Below, piece by piece: positions 1 to 8,248 of a DNA stretch of 33,913 bases; positions within the stretch are counted from its first letter, which is position 1; each line of letters starts with the position of its first letter. A model generated the notes under the pieces. The model searched no databases. It was not told where the DNA came from and worked only from the letters and a program-made list of their open reading frames with translations. The position numbers and the translations under genes are program-made. Source of the stretch: Acidimicrobiales bacterium. Its GTDB lineage: Bacteria > Actinomycetota > Acidimicrobiia > Acidimicrobiales > VFJN01. The DNA is taken from the NCBI GenBank assembly GCA_030681555.1, contig JAUXRW010000084.1, positions 1-33,913 of the forward strand, in the 5' to 3' direction.

Positions 1-199
1 TCCAGTGCACGACGTGCCAGCCGCCGGTGCCGAGCCCGAGGTCGACGGCCGTGGTGTTGAGCACCACGCGGTGGCCCACCGCCACGGTGCCGGTGAGCTG
101 GGTGAGCACGTAGGCCCGACCGAGGTCCGTGTCGACGCGCTGCAGGCCGGCTCGCTCCTCCAGCAGCGCGGTGACCGTCCCCGTGCGGAAGGTGGGCAC
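1..199 (-). CDS. DUF3866 family protein, N-terminal part (runs off left edge)
   Basis: The frame starts at GTG (199-197), which shares one base with the TAG stop of pafA (TAGTG), so it is translationally linked to pafA. About 66 residues are visible before the edge. They open with a TGTVTALLEER stretch and contain VVLNTTAVDLGLGTGG, which resembles the start of DUF3866 proteins as I remember the family (a conserved GLG motif after a short beta-rich N-terminus). The function of DUF3866 is unknown. In mycobacteria the position after pafA is held by pafBC, so this neighbour differs from that model. I am fairly sure of the coding frame and moderately sure of the family, because only the N-terminus can be read. 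Confidence 0.7.
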   Translation of the reverse strand, partial: MPTFRTGTVTALLEERAGLQRVDTDLGRAYVLTQLTGTVAVGHRVVLNTTAVDLGLGTGGWHVVHW

Positions 200-1557
200 T
201 ACAGGGAGGCGATGAGCTTCTCGACCCGCTCGTCGCGGGACCGGAACGGGTCCTTGCAGAGCACCGTGCGCTGGGCCTGGTCGTTGAGCTTCAGGTGCAC
301 CCAGTCGACGGTGTAGTCGCGCTTGCGCTCCTTGGCCCGCCGGATGAACTCCCCGCGCAGCCGGGCCCTCGTGGTCTGCGGGGGCAGCTCCACGGCCTCG
401 TCGATGGCGGCGTCGGTGCACGTGCGCTCCACCAGGCCGGCGTCCTGCATCTTGTAGAACAGCCCGCGATCCCGGCTGATGTCGTGGTACTGCAGGTCGA
501 TCAGCGCCACCCTCGGATGGGTGAGCGGCAGGTCGTGCTTCGCCCGGTAGCCCTCGATGAGCTTGTGCTTGATCACCCAGTCGCACTCGCGATCGAGGTC
601 CATCGGGTCTCGCTCGATCGTGGTGATGCAGTGCTCCCACATGCCGAGGGCTTGCTTCTCGAGCGGGCTCAGGTCCTTCGTCTCCGCGTACTTCAGCGCC
701 TTCGCGAGGTACTCGGACTGGATGTCGAGGGCGGATAGCTCCCGCCCGTTGGCCAGGCGCACCTTCCGACGGCAGGTGGTGTCGTGGCTGATCTCGCGGA
801 TCGCCCGGATCGGGTTCTCCAGCGTGAGGTCGCGCAGCACCTGGCTCGGGTCTTCCAGCATCCGCAGAAGGATGGAGGTCGCCCCGACCTTGAGGAACGT
901 GGCGTACTCGCTCATGTTCGAGTCGCCCACGATCACGTGGAGGCGGCGGTACTTCTCGGCGTCGGCATGGGGCTCGTCACGGGTGTTGATGATCGGACGG
1001 CTGCGCGTCGTGGCCGACGACACGCCCTCCCAGATGTGCTCGGCCCGCTGGGCGATGCAGTACATCGCACCCCGGGCGGTCTGGAGGACCTTGCCGGACC
1101 CGGCGTAGATCTGCCGGGACACGAAGAAAGGGATGAGGACCTCGGCGTAGTGTCCGAAGTCGTCCCGGCGCGACGTGAGGTAGTTCTCGTGGCAGCCGTA
1201 GCTGTTGCCCGCCGAGTCGGTGTTGTTCTTGAAGAGGTAGATGACACCGCGGATGCCCTCCTCCCGGAGCCGCTGCTCCGCGGAGGCGAGCAGCTGCTCG
1301 AGGATCCGCTCCCCCGCCTTGTCGTGCGTGACCAGGTCGAGGATGGAGTCGCACTCGGGCGTCGCGTACTCGGGGTGCGAGCCGACGTCGAGGTAGAGGC
1401 GCGCCCCGTTGGCCAGGAAGACGTTGCTGCTCCGCCCCCAGGAGACCACCCGGCGGAACAGGTACCGGGCGACCTCGTCCGGGCTGAGCCGGCGCTGGCC
1501 CCGCAACGTGCACGTCACGCCGTACTCGTTCTCGAGACCGAAGATCCGGCGCTCCAT
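199..1557 (-). CDS. pafA: Pup--protein ligase PafA
   Basis: PafA uses ATP to phosphorylate the C-terminal glutamate of Pup and joins it to lysines of target proteins, marking them for the proteasome. The 452-residue product has the same length as the Mycobacterium tuberculosis enzyme. It opens with FGLENEYG (E9, metal ligand region), and [14 protein letters not shown] places the catalytic Asp at residue 57, as in the known enzyme. The [17 protein letters not shown] and [23 protein letters not shown] blocks are the shared carboxylate-amine-ligase-like core of PafA and Dop. The N-terminus lacks the extra loop seen in dop (6723-8234), which separates ligase from deamidase. The ATG start lies 6 nt after a TAGGTT box, so pafA probably has its own leaderless promoter although it follows the ABC permease by only 24 nt. 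Confidence 0.97.
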   Translation of the reverse strand: MERRIFGLENEYGVTCTLRGQRRLSPDEVARYLFRRVVSWGRSSNVFLANGARLYLDVGSHPEYATPECDSILDLVTHDKAGERILEQLLASAEQRLREEGIRGVIYLFKNNTDSAGNSYGCHENYLTSRRDDFGHYAEVLIPFFVSRQIYAGSGKVLQTARGAMYCIAQRAEHIWEGVSSATTRSRPIINTRDEPHADAEKYRRLHVIVGDSNMSEYATFLKVGATSILLRMLEDPSQVLRDLTLENPIRAIREISHDTTCRRKVRLANGRELSALDIQSEYLAKALKYAETKDLSPLEKQALGMWEHCITTIERDPMDLDRECDWVIKHKLIEGYRAKHDLPLTHPRVALIDLQYHDISRDRGLFYKMQDAGLVERTCTDAAIDEAVELPPQTTRARLRGEFIRRAKERKRDYTVDWVHLKLNDQAQRTVLCKDPFRSRDERVEKLIASL

Positions 1558-1563
1558 GGGTGC

Positions 1564-1569
1564 AACCTA
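1564..1569 (-). promoter_or_regulatory. -10 box TAGGTT for leaderless pafA
   Basis: TAGGTT reads on the minus strand and ends exactly 6 nt before the pafA ATG. This spacing puts the transcription start at or next to the A of ATG, as expected for leaderless genes, which are common in actinobacteria. The same arrangement recurs before tkt, fbiC and the DUF3151 gene in this window. Confidence 0.55.
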
Positions 1570-1581
1570 TCGTGGCGCCGA

Positions 1582-4119
1582 TCACTCGTAGCGCAGCGCG
1601 TCGAGCACCTCGACCCTCGCTGCCCGGTGGCCCGGGTACAGCGCTGCGAGCAGGGCGACGCCGATGGCCACAACCGCGTACTGCACCAGCGCCAACGGGT
1701 CGATGATGAACGGATTCCGGTACCCGATCACCACCGGGGTGATCAGCAGGAGGGCGCCGTATTGGACGAGGCTGCCCAGGGCCGCCACCGCCGTGCCCAC
1801 GACAGCCACGAGAGCCGCCTCGGTGATCACCATGCGGCGCAGCTCGTTCGGCGTCATCCCGACCGCAGCCAGCATGCCGAACTCGCGCCGCCGCTGGATC
1901 CCCACGAGCAGCAGGGTGGACAGCACCGCCACGAAGCTCATGATCAGCAAGCCACGCTGGATCGCCTCGAAGGACGCGAGCTGCTCCGCCACCTCGCCGG
2001 AGATCCGGTCGATCACCTCGTCGACGGTGCGCACCTGCAGGGCCGGGTCGAGGTCCGCATCGAGGACTGTGCGGGCGAGCACCTCGTCGTCCGTCCCCCG
2101 CTCCGGTTCGACGATGACGGTGAGCGGGGCGGACCGACCGAACAGCTCGCCCATCAGCTCCCACGAGATTTGGATGTTCCGCCCCCCGAAGTCGCCGTTG
2201 TAGTCGACGGCGAGCACCGGGAGCTCCACGGGGCCCTGCGGGGTGTCCAGGGTGAGCAGGTCGCCCGGTCGGAGCCCCTCGCTCCGGGCCAGGCCCGGAC
2301 CGATGATCACCTCGCCGGCCTCGAACCGCGCGCGGTCGTGGCGGCCGGCCGCGATGTCCCCGGCCAGCCACGGGTCCGTGTAGGCGCTGACGCCCACGAG
2401 GTTGCCGGGCCGGTTGCCGGCGACGAGGTAGGCGCCGCGCTCCATGCGGTCGACGCCGGGGAGCTCCCCGAGCTCGCGCAGCACGTCGGGATCGAGGCGG
2501 GCCTCGCTGTTCAGCGAGAAGTCGGGCTCGATGCTCGACACCTCGACGCCGGTCATGTTGCGGCTCAGCTGCTCGGTGACGACCTCGGTCACCGACGCGT
2601 TGAAGCTCGCGGTGATGAAGCCGACCGCCGTGGCGAAGCCGAGGGCCACGGCCATGACGCCGGTGCGACGCGGCTCGCGACCGAGGTTGGCGAAGGCCAG
2701 CCGAGTGGACCCGCGCCGCCACCGGAACCGGCGTTCGACAAGCCGAAGGAGGATCGGCACCGCCGTGGCGAGGACATACACCATGGCGATGGTCGTGGAG
2801 AGGAACGCACCGGGGGCGAGGGTGGCCTGCCACGGCTCGAGCCCCCCGTCGGTTTGCGCGACATAGCAGAGGCCCAGCCCGGCGAACACGAGCACGACCG
2901 CCAGCAGCAGCCGCCGCAGGGACGTCCCCTGGGCGATCTCGTCCCGTCGCCCGCGCGACGCCAGCTCGGCGGCGACGTCGATCCGCACCGCTCGGCGGGC
3001 CGGCCCGACGGCCGCCAGGACCGAGACGCCGATCCCGACAACCAGCGCTACGACGAACGCGGTCGGCCCGGCGTGGACATCGATCGGGATACCCGCCAGC
3101 TTCTGGGTGAAGTCCTCCATGCTCGCCGAGACCGGTTCGGCCACCGCGATCCCGCCGAGCACGCCCAAGAGGCCACCCACCGCGCCGAGGACGGCCACCT
3201 CGGCGATCGTGCCCACCACCAAGAGCCGCGACGACCCGCCCAGCGCGCCGACGATGGCCGTCTGCCGACGGCGCTCCTCCAGCGAGAGCGTGATCGAGTT
3301 GCGCACCAGCACGGCTCCGACGCCGAGGGCCAACAGCGAGATGATCGACAGCAGCGGGAGGAAGTTGGCGAGCACGACGCCGATGAGCGGGGGCGGATCC
3401 AGTGCGTCGAGCACCCGTTGGTCCAGGTCGTCCTCGACCTCGAGCCGTCGCTCGAGACGCTGCTGCAGCTCCGCCACCGCCACGCCGTCCTCCGGCACCA
3501 CGTAGACGAGGTCGACCCCGTCGCCCCGCCCCAGCAGGCGCTGGGCCTCGGCCAGCGGGAAGGCAACCACGGCGCCGTCGTTCAGGGCGTTCAGGTCGTC
3601 GACGCGAACCGCGTCGGCCAGCGGCACCCGCCCGAGGTTGGTGCGCACCTCGGCGTCCGGGCCGATGCGGTCGGCCAGGCCCCTGCCCACCGCCGCGACC
3701 GTCAGGGCCGCCGCTGCCTCCTGATCACAGCCGATCTCGCCGACGAGGCCCTCGATCCGGCAATCCGCGCCCAGGATCATCACGGAGATCTCCTCACCGT
3801 CGCCGGTGCCCCGCTCGCCCGGGTCGACGAGAGTGATCGACTGCACGAGGGGCACGGCCGACTCCACGCCCTCGGTGTCGGCGATGGCGCTGACCGCTTC
3901 CGGCGTGACCCCGCCGCGCGGCACCGGCCCGATCACCCGCAAGGGCGCGGGGCCGGCGAGGGAGCGGCCCGCCTCCTCGACGGACTGCGAGAGGCTCGTC
4001 GTGAGCACCACGAGCGACACGACGAGCGAGGCCCCCGCGCCCACAACCACCGCAGCCAGCACCGCCCGCAGCGGCTGCAGGCGGAGCCGGCGCAGGGAGA
4101 GAAGCCGGATCACGCGCAC
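1582..4119 (-). CDS. FtsX/MacB-type ABC transporter permease (two FtsX domains)
   Basis: This 845-residue membrane protein is the permease partner of the ATPase encoded just upstream (13 nt gap). It starts with a transmembrane helix (about residues 16-40) followed by a large extracytoplasmic domain. A first FtsX core with three helices follows (LANFLPLLSIISLLALGVG onward). A second unit begins around LAFANLGREPRRTGVMAVALG, has its own extracytoplasmic domain and ends in another three-helix FtsX core containing REFGMLAAVGMTPNELRRM, a typical FtsX cytoplasmic loop. Such double-FtsX permeases belong to the MacB/LolCDE/antimicrobial-peptide-export class and move lipids, peptides or lipoproteins by mechanotransmission. 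The substrate cannot be read from sequence. Its place inside the proteasome locus, between prcA and pafA, is unusual. Start is GTG. Confidence 0.88.
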   Translation of the reverse strand: MRVIRLLSLRRLRLQPLRAVLAAVVVGAGASLVVSLVVLTTSLSQSVEEAGRSLAGPAPLRVIGPVPRGGVTPEAVSAIADTEGVESAVPLVQSITLVDPGERGTGDGEEISVMILGADCRIEGLVGEIGCDQEAAAALTVAAVGRGLADRIGPDAEVRTNLGRVPLADAVRVDDLNALNDGAVVAFPLAEAQRLLGRGDGVDLVYVVPEDGVAVAELQQRLERRLEVEDDLDQRVLDALDPPPLIGVVLANFLPLLSIISLLALGVGAVLVRNSITLSLEERRRQTAIVGALGGSSRLLVVGTIAEVAVLGAVGGLLGVLGGIAVAEPVSASMEDFTQKLAGIPIDVHAGPTAFVVALVVGIGVSVLAAVGPARRAVRIDVAAELASRGRRDEIAQGTSLRRLLLAVVLVFAGLGLCYVAQTDGGLEPWQATLAPGAFLSTTIAMVYVLATAVPILLRLVERRFRWRRGSTRLAFANLGREPRRTGVMAVALGFATAVGFITASFNASVTEVVTEQLSRNMTGVEVSSIEPDFSLNSEARLDPDVLRELGELPGVDRMERGAYLVAGNRPGNLVGVSAYTDPWLAGDIAAGRHDRARFEAGEVIIGPGLARSEGLRPGDLLTLDTPQGPVELPVLAVDYNGDFGGRNIQISWELMGELFGRSAPLTVIVEPERGTDDEVLARTVLDADLDPALQVRTVDEVIDRISGEVAEQLASFEAIQRGLLIMSFVAVLSTLLLVGIQRRREFGMLAAVGMTPNELRRMVITEAALVAVVGTAVAALGSLVQYGALLLITPVVIGYRNPFIIDPLALVQYAVVAIGVALLAALYPGHRAARVEVLDALRYE

Positions 4120-4132
4120 GATTTCGCGCCCT

Positions 4133-4795
<663 letters not shown>

Positions 4796-4804
4796 AGGGC
4801 GAAC

Positions 4805-5479
4805 CTAGAGGAGCGAGGTGAGCTCGTCGTCCTCGATGCGGCGGAAGGCGCGACGCCCGTTCGACCGGGACAGCACGGCGACCTCCAGCTCTGGAGCCAC
4901 CAGCTGCCGGTCGGAGCCGGCCAGCGCGCCCACCGCGGCCCGCAGCGCGCCGCCGAGATCGAGGCCCGGCTCGAAGGCGGCCTCCAGCCGCCCGCCGATG
5001 GCTTCGGCGTCGCCGCCGATGACGCTGTAGCGATCCTCGTCGACGACCGAGCCGTCGTAGAGGATGTGGAAGATCTGGTCCTCGGACTCGATGGTGCCCA
5101 CCTCGGCCACGAGGATCTCGACCTCCATGGGCTTCATCTCGTGGGTGAAGATCTGGCCGAGCATCTGGGCGTAGGCGTTGGCGAGGCTGCGTGCGTCGAC
5201 GTCCTCCCGGCTGTAGCTGAAGCCCTTGAGGTCGGCGTGACGCACGCCGGCGATGCGGAGCTGGTCGAACTCGTTGTACTTGCCCACACCCGCGAACGCG
5301 ATGCGGTCGTAGATCTCGCTGACCTTGTGCAGGGTGGCGGACGAGTTCTCCGCCGCGATCAGGATGCCGTCGGTGTACAGGACCGCGGCGGCGCTGCGGC
5401 CCCGGGCGATTCCCTTACGGGCGTAGTCCGCCCGGTCCTTCATCACCTGCTCCGGTGCAACGTAGAACGGCATGCTCAT
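4805..5479 (-). CDS. prcA: Proteasome subunit alpha PrcA
   Basis: PrcA forms the outer heptameric rings of the bacterial 20S proteasome, gates substrate entry and docks the Mpa ATPase. I chose the ATG at 5479, giving 224 residues beginning [29 protein letters not shown], because this matches the actinobacterial PrcA N-terminus (SFPYFISPEQ-like, then RKGIAR). The frame stays open 14 codons further upstream only because it runs into a duplicated repeat. Conserved alpha features include ISEIYDR-like [20 protein letters not shown], the YDGSVVDE strand and the [13 protein letters not shown]-terminal region. The start codon forms an ATGA overlap with the stop of a 32-codon frame (5476-5574), so translation is probably coupled to whatever is read upstream. 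Confidence 0.96.
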   Translation of the reverse strand: MSMPFYVAPEQVMKDRADYARKGIARGRSAAAVLYTDGILIAAENSSATLHKVSEIYDRIAFAGVGKYNEFDQLRIAGVRHADLKGFSYSREDVDARSLANAYAQMLGQIFTHEMKPMEVEILVAEVGTIESEDQIFHILYDGSVVDEDRYSVIGGDAEAIGGRLEAAFEPGLDLGGALRAAVGALAGSDRQLVAPELEVAVLSRSNGRRAFRRIEDDELTSLL

Positions 5480-5574
5480 GTGGTTAGTCCCCGGCTCGGT
5501 GCCTGGTCCCCACATGAGCACGCCGCCGCGGCGCGGCGGGCCTGTGCTGCCGATTCGCTCGCAAGCTCGCTCAT
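5476..5574 (-). CDS. Mini-ORF 2 in prcB-prcA gap (32 aa, duplicated)
   Basis: ATG at 5574 opens a 32-residue frame ([11 protein letters not shown]...ACSCGDQ...GLTT) that ends in a TGA shared with the ATG of prcA (ATGA). Its own ATG overlaps the stop of the 34-codon frame upstream in the same way. The peptide has a short CSCGD motif, an alanine-rich centre and no membrane segment. Its last residues (GLTT) resemble the C-terminus of PrcB (GLAT). I do not recognise it as a family. It may be a coupling peptide, or only a by-product of a repeat. The intact frame and both overlaps are directly visible; translation is unproven. Confidence 0.45.
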   Translation of the reverse strand: MSELASESAAQARRAAAACSCGDQAPSRGLTT

Positions 5575-5675
5575 GTGGTTAGTCCCCGGGTCGGTGCCTG
5601 GTCCCCACATGAGCACGCCGCCGCGGCGCGGCGACGTGGGCCCTGTGCTGCCGATTCGCTCGCAAGCTCGCTCAT
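5571..5675 (-). CDS. Mini-ORF 1 in prcB-prcA gap (34 aa, duplicated)
   Basis: ATG at 5675 overlaps the TGA of prcB (ATGA, 5675-5672) and opens a 34-residue frame starting [11 protein letters not shown] and ending GLTT, then a TGA overlapping the next mini-ORF. It is two residues longer than its duplicate because of a 6-base insertion, so the copies have diverged without losing the frame. It carries the same CSCGD motif. As it stands, ribosomes leaving prcB could pass through both mini-ORFs into prcA by successive ATGA restarts. No homologous family is known to me, and translation is unproven. Confidence 0.45.
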   Translation of the reverse strand: MSELASESAAQGPRRRAAAACSCGDQAPTRGLTT

Positions 5676-6487
5676 GTGGCGAGTCCTGTCTCGGTGCCAC
5701 CGGTCTGCTGGGCGGTGAGGCGGCCGAGGAGCGCCTCGAAGCGGGAGCGCACCTCGGCATCGTCGACCCGGGTGAAGCCCTCGCGCGTGATCGTGGCGAC
5801 CACCGGGAAGATGCCCCGGATGAGGTCGGGACCGCCCGTTGCCGAATCGGCGTCGGCCGCCTGCCACAGGGCGTGCAGCGCCAGGTCGACGACCTCCTCC
5901 TCAGCCATGCCATCGCGGAAGCCGAGCTTCACGACCGTGCCGGCGTGGAGACTGCCGGAGCCCGTGCTTGCATGGTCGGCCTCTTCATAGCGGCCGCCCG
6001 TGACGTCGTATTGGAACAGCCGTCCCTGACCCCGGCGCAGGTCGAAGCCCGCGAAGAGGGGCACGACGGCGAACCCCTGCATGGCGGCTGGCAGGTGCCC
6101 GCGCACCATGGTCGCCAGCTGGTTGGCCTTGCCCTCCAGGCTGAGCTGCACACCCTCGACCTTCTCGTAGTGCTCGAGCTGCAGCTGGAAGAGCTTGACC
6201 ATCTCCATGGCCGGCCCGGCCGCGCCCGCGATGGCGACGCCGCTGTGCCGGTCGGCCGGGAAGACCTTCTCCATCGTGCGGTGCGAGATGAGGTTGCCGG
6301 AGGTGGCCCGGCGGTCGCCGGCCATCAGCACGCCGTCGGCGTAGCGCACCGCCACGACGGTGGTGGCGTGGCTGATGTCGAGGGCGACCCCGCCCGGCGG
6401 CAGCGTCTCGACGGGGCGCACCCGTCGGAGCAGCTCGGCGAAGCTCGGCCCGGGGTCGTCAGAGGCCGTGAAGATCGGAAGGGTCAT
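5672..6487 (-). CDS. prcB: Proteasome subunit beta PrcB
   Basis: PrcB is the catalytic N-terminal-nucleophile hydrolase subunit forming the inner rings of the 20S core. The 271-residue precursor has a propeptide of about 41 residues. The mature chain should start at T42 (TTVVAVRYADGVLMAGDRRAT). Counting from that threonine, Asp17 (GDRR) and Lys33 (MEKVF) are in their conserved places, and DSATGGPDLIRGIFP matches the conserved actinobacterial stretch near Asp166/Ser169. The residue before the nucleophile is alanine (HATT) instead of the nearly invariant glycine (HGTT in M. tuberculosis). The gene lies 24 nt after pup, and its TGA overlaps the ATG of a mini-ORF rather than prcA itself. Confidence 0.97.
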   Translation of the reverse strand: MTLPIFTASDDPGPSFAELLRRVRPVETLPPGGVALDISHATTVVAVRYADGVLMAGDRRATSGNLISHRTMEKVFPADRHSGVAIAGAAGPAMEMVKLFQLQLEHYEKVEGVQLSLEGKANQLATMVRGHLPAAMQGFAVVPLFAGFDLRRGQGRLFQYDVTGGRYEEADHASTGSGSLHAGTVVKLGFRDGMAEEEVVDLALHALWQAADADSATGGPDLIRGIFPVVATITREGFTRVDDAEVRSRFEALLGRLTAQQTGGTETGLAT

Positions 6488-6511
6488 ACGAAGGCGAGGC
6501 TAGCGAGTGCC

Positions 6512-6706
6512 CTACTGCCCGCCCTTCTGGACGTACGACTTCACGAAGTCCTCTGCGTTCGACTCGAGCACCTCGTCGATCTCGTCGAGGAGATCGTCGA
6601 GCTCGGCCTTGATCTTCTCGCCCTGCTCGGACTTCGCAGGGACGTCCTCGACCGCCTCGTCGGACTTGGCGGGGGCTTGCTTCTTCTTCTGCTCACGCTC
6701 TGCCAT
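6512..6706 (-). CDS. pup: Prokaryotic ubiquitin-like protein Pup
   Basis: Pup is the intrinsically disordered tag that PafA attaches to lysines of proteasome substrates. The 64-residue product (MAEREQKKKQAP at the start) has the same length as M. tuberculosis Pup. It ends DFVKSYVQKGGQ, with the C-terminal Gln that Dop must deamidate to Glu before ligation. The central ELDDLLDEIDEVLESNAEDF segment is the helix that coils with the Mpa N-terminal coiled coil. I chose the ATG at 6706 (AGGG 5-8 nt upstream in cgAGGGTcacc), although the frame is open further upstream. It follows dop by 16 nt and precedes prcB by 24 nt. Confidence 0.98.
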   Translation of the reverse strand: MAEREQKKKQAPAKSDEAVEDVPAKSEQGEKIKAELDDLLDEIDEVLESNAEDFVKSYVQKGGQ

Positions 6707-6722
6707 GGTGACCCTCGATCTC

Positions 6723-8234
6723 CTATTGCCCGAGCTTGTCGAGCAGATCTGCGGCGCTCTCGCACCCATCGATGAGGCTACCCACATGGGCGCGGGTTCC
6801 ACGTAGCGGTTCCATCATCGGTACGCGTCGCAGCGGATCGCCGCCGACGTCGAAGACGAGCGAGTCCCAGTTGGCGGCGACGATGCTGTCCGGCCAGCGC
6901 TGGAGGCAGCGGCCGCGGAAGAACGCACGGGTGTCGGGCGGCGGGTCGTGGACGGCCGCGTCGATCTCGTCGTCGCCTGCGATCTGCTCGAGCCCGGCGC
7001 GGGCGGCGAGCGACTTGTCCAGCCGGAGGTCGTGGTACTGGAGGTCCATCGCCGCGAGCCGAGCGTCGTCCCAGCCCAGGTCGTGGCGGGTGCGGTACCC
7101 GTCGATCAGGCGGCGCTTCGCCACCCAGTCGACCTGACCGGCCAGGCGGCCGGGGTCGGTCTCCAGACCGGTGAGCACCGCCTCCCACCGCTGCAGTACG
7201 TCGCGGCCGACCTCGTCGCCGCCGACGCACGCGAGACCGCGGTCCTCCGCGTACTTCCGCGCTCGGTCGAGGTACTCCCACTGCGCCTCGAGCGCGGTCA
7301 TGGAGCTGCCGTCGGCCAGCTCGATGGGGCGGGCCAGGGTGAGGTCGTAGGACACCTGGCGGAGGGCCTGCACCGGACGGGCAGGCAGGAGATCGCGGCG
7401 GAGCCAGTCGTCCTCGATCATCGAGAGCACGAGCGCCGTCGTGCCCACCTTCAGGTAGGTGGCCACCTCGGCGAGGTTGGCGTCACCGACGATCACGTGG
7501 AGGCGGCGGTACTTCTGGGCATCGCAGTGAGGCTCGTCCCGGGTGTTGACGATCGGGCGCTTCAGCGTGGTCTCGAGCCCGACCTCCTCTTCGAAGAAGT
7601 CCGCTCGCTGCGTGAGCTGGAACGGCACCTCGTCGCTGCCGAGGCCCGCCACCTCCGACCCCACCTTGCCGGCCCCCGTGAAGATCTGGCGCGTGATGAA
7701 GTGCGGCATGACGTGGGCGACGATCTTCGAGAACGGCACCTGTCGGTCCATCAGGTAGTTCTCGTGGCAGCCGTAGCTGTTGCCCTTGCGGTCGGAGTTG
7801 TTCTTGTAGACGACCACCTCCTGGCCCTCCGGCAGGAGGGCAGTGGCCGCTCGCATCGACCGCTGCAGGATCCGCTCCGCCGCCCGGTCGTAGACCACGA
7901 TCGACCGGGGGTCGGCGCACTCAGGGGTGCTCAGCTCGGGATGGGCGTGGTCGACGTAGTAGCGGGCCCCGTTGGTGAGCACGGCGTTGACGAGGTGCGT
8001 CTCCACCTCGGGAGGCATCGTGCCGTCTGCGCTGAACCCGCGGGCGTCGTTGCCCGGCTGCTCGTCCTCGAAGTCCCAGCCGATCCGACCGGCCGCCGGC
8101 CGGCTCTGCGCCCGGGCCAGCTCCTGGACGTAGGCGTTGATGAGGATGGACGACGCGGCGATCGGGTTCGATTCACCCCCGCGGACGAGGATCCCGTACT
8201 CCGTCTCGATCCCCAGGACCTTCCGCAGCGCCAT
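6723..8234 (-). CDS. dop: Deamidase/depupylase of Pup, Dop
   Basis: Dop converts the C-terminal Gln of Pup to Glu and also removes Pup from tagged proteins. The 503-residue protein shares the PafA fold. It has GIETEYG near the N-terminus (E10 region), the extra Dop loop at about residues 40-80 (RAQSRPAAGRIGWDFEDEQPG) that PafA lacks, and YYVDHAHPELSTPE placing the nucleophilic Asp at residue 95 as in known Dop. [20 protein letters not shown] and [23 protein letters not shown] are the shared core blocks. The ATG start lies 14 nt after the mpa stop, consistent with an mpa-dop-pup-prcB transcript. Confidence 0.97.
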   Translation of the reverse strand: MALRKVLGIETEYGILVRGGESNPIAASSILINAYVQELARAQSRPAAGRIGWDFEDEQPGNDARGFSADGTMPPEVETHLVNAVLTNGARYYVDHAHPELSTPECADPRSIVVYDRAAERILQRSMRAATALLPEGQEVVVYKNNSDRKGNSYGCHENYLMDRQVPFSKIVAHVMPHFITRQIFTGAGKVGSEVAGLGSDEVPFQLTQRADFFEEEVGLETTLKRPIVNTRDEPHCDAQKYRRLHVIVGDANLAEVATYLKVGTTALVLSMIEDDWLRRDLLPARPVQALRQVSYDLTLARPIELADGSSMTALEAQWEYLDRARKYAEDRGLACVGGDEVGRDVLQRWEAVLTGLETDPGRLAGQVDWVAKRRLIDGYRTRHDLGWDDARLAAMDLQYHDLRLDKSLAARAGLEQIAGDDEIDAAVHDPPPDTRAFFRGRCLQRWPDSIVAANWDSLVFDVGGDPLRRVPMMEPLRGTRAHVGSLIDGCESAADLLDKLGQ

Positions 8235-8248
8235 CAGCGACGCACCAC

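Larger units (their letters stand above)
5475..5697. repeat. Tandem duplication (95- and 101-bp units plus partial third) between prcB and prcA
   Basis: Two near-identical units lie head to tail at 5475-5569 and 5570-5670. The end of prcB (5671-5697) resembles the first 28 bases of each unit. The units differ by a few substitutions and one 6-base indel, which preserves the reading frame within the unit. Each begins ctcatgtgg and contains the inverted ccacatgag about 26 nt later. On the minus strand every copy ends in CACATGAGC, where ATGA joins the stop of one frame to the start of the next. It looks like expansion of the prcB-end/prcA-start junction, or insertion of a dispersed repeat there. 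Confidence 0.9.

Noticed and set aside
5475-5697. Repeats as a CRISPR array or attachment site
   Set aside because: Only two full units, contiguous without spacers, each an open frame tied to prcB and prcA. No cas genes or integrase nearby.
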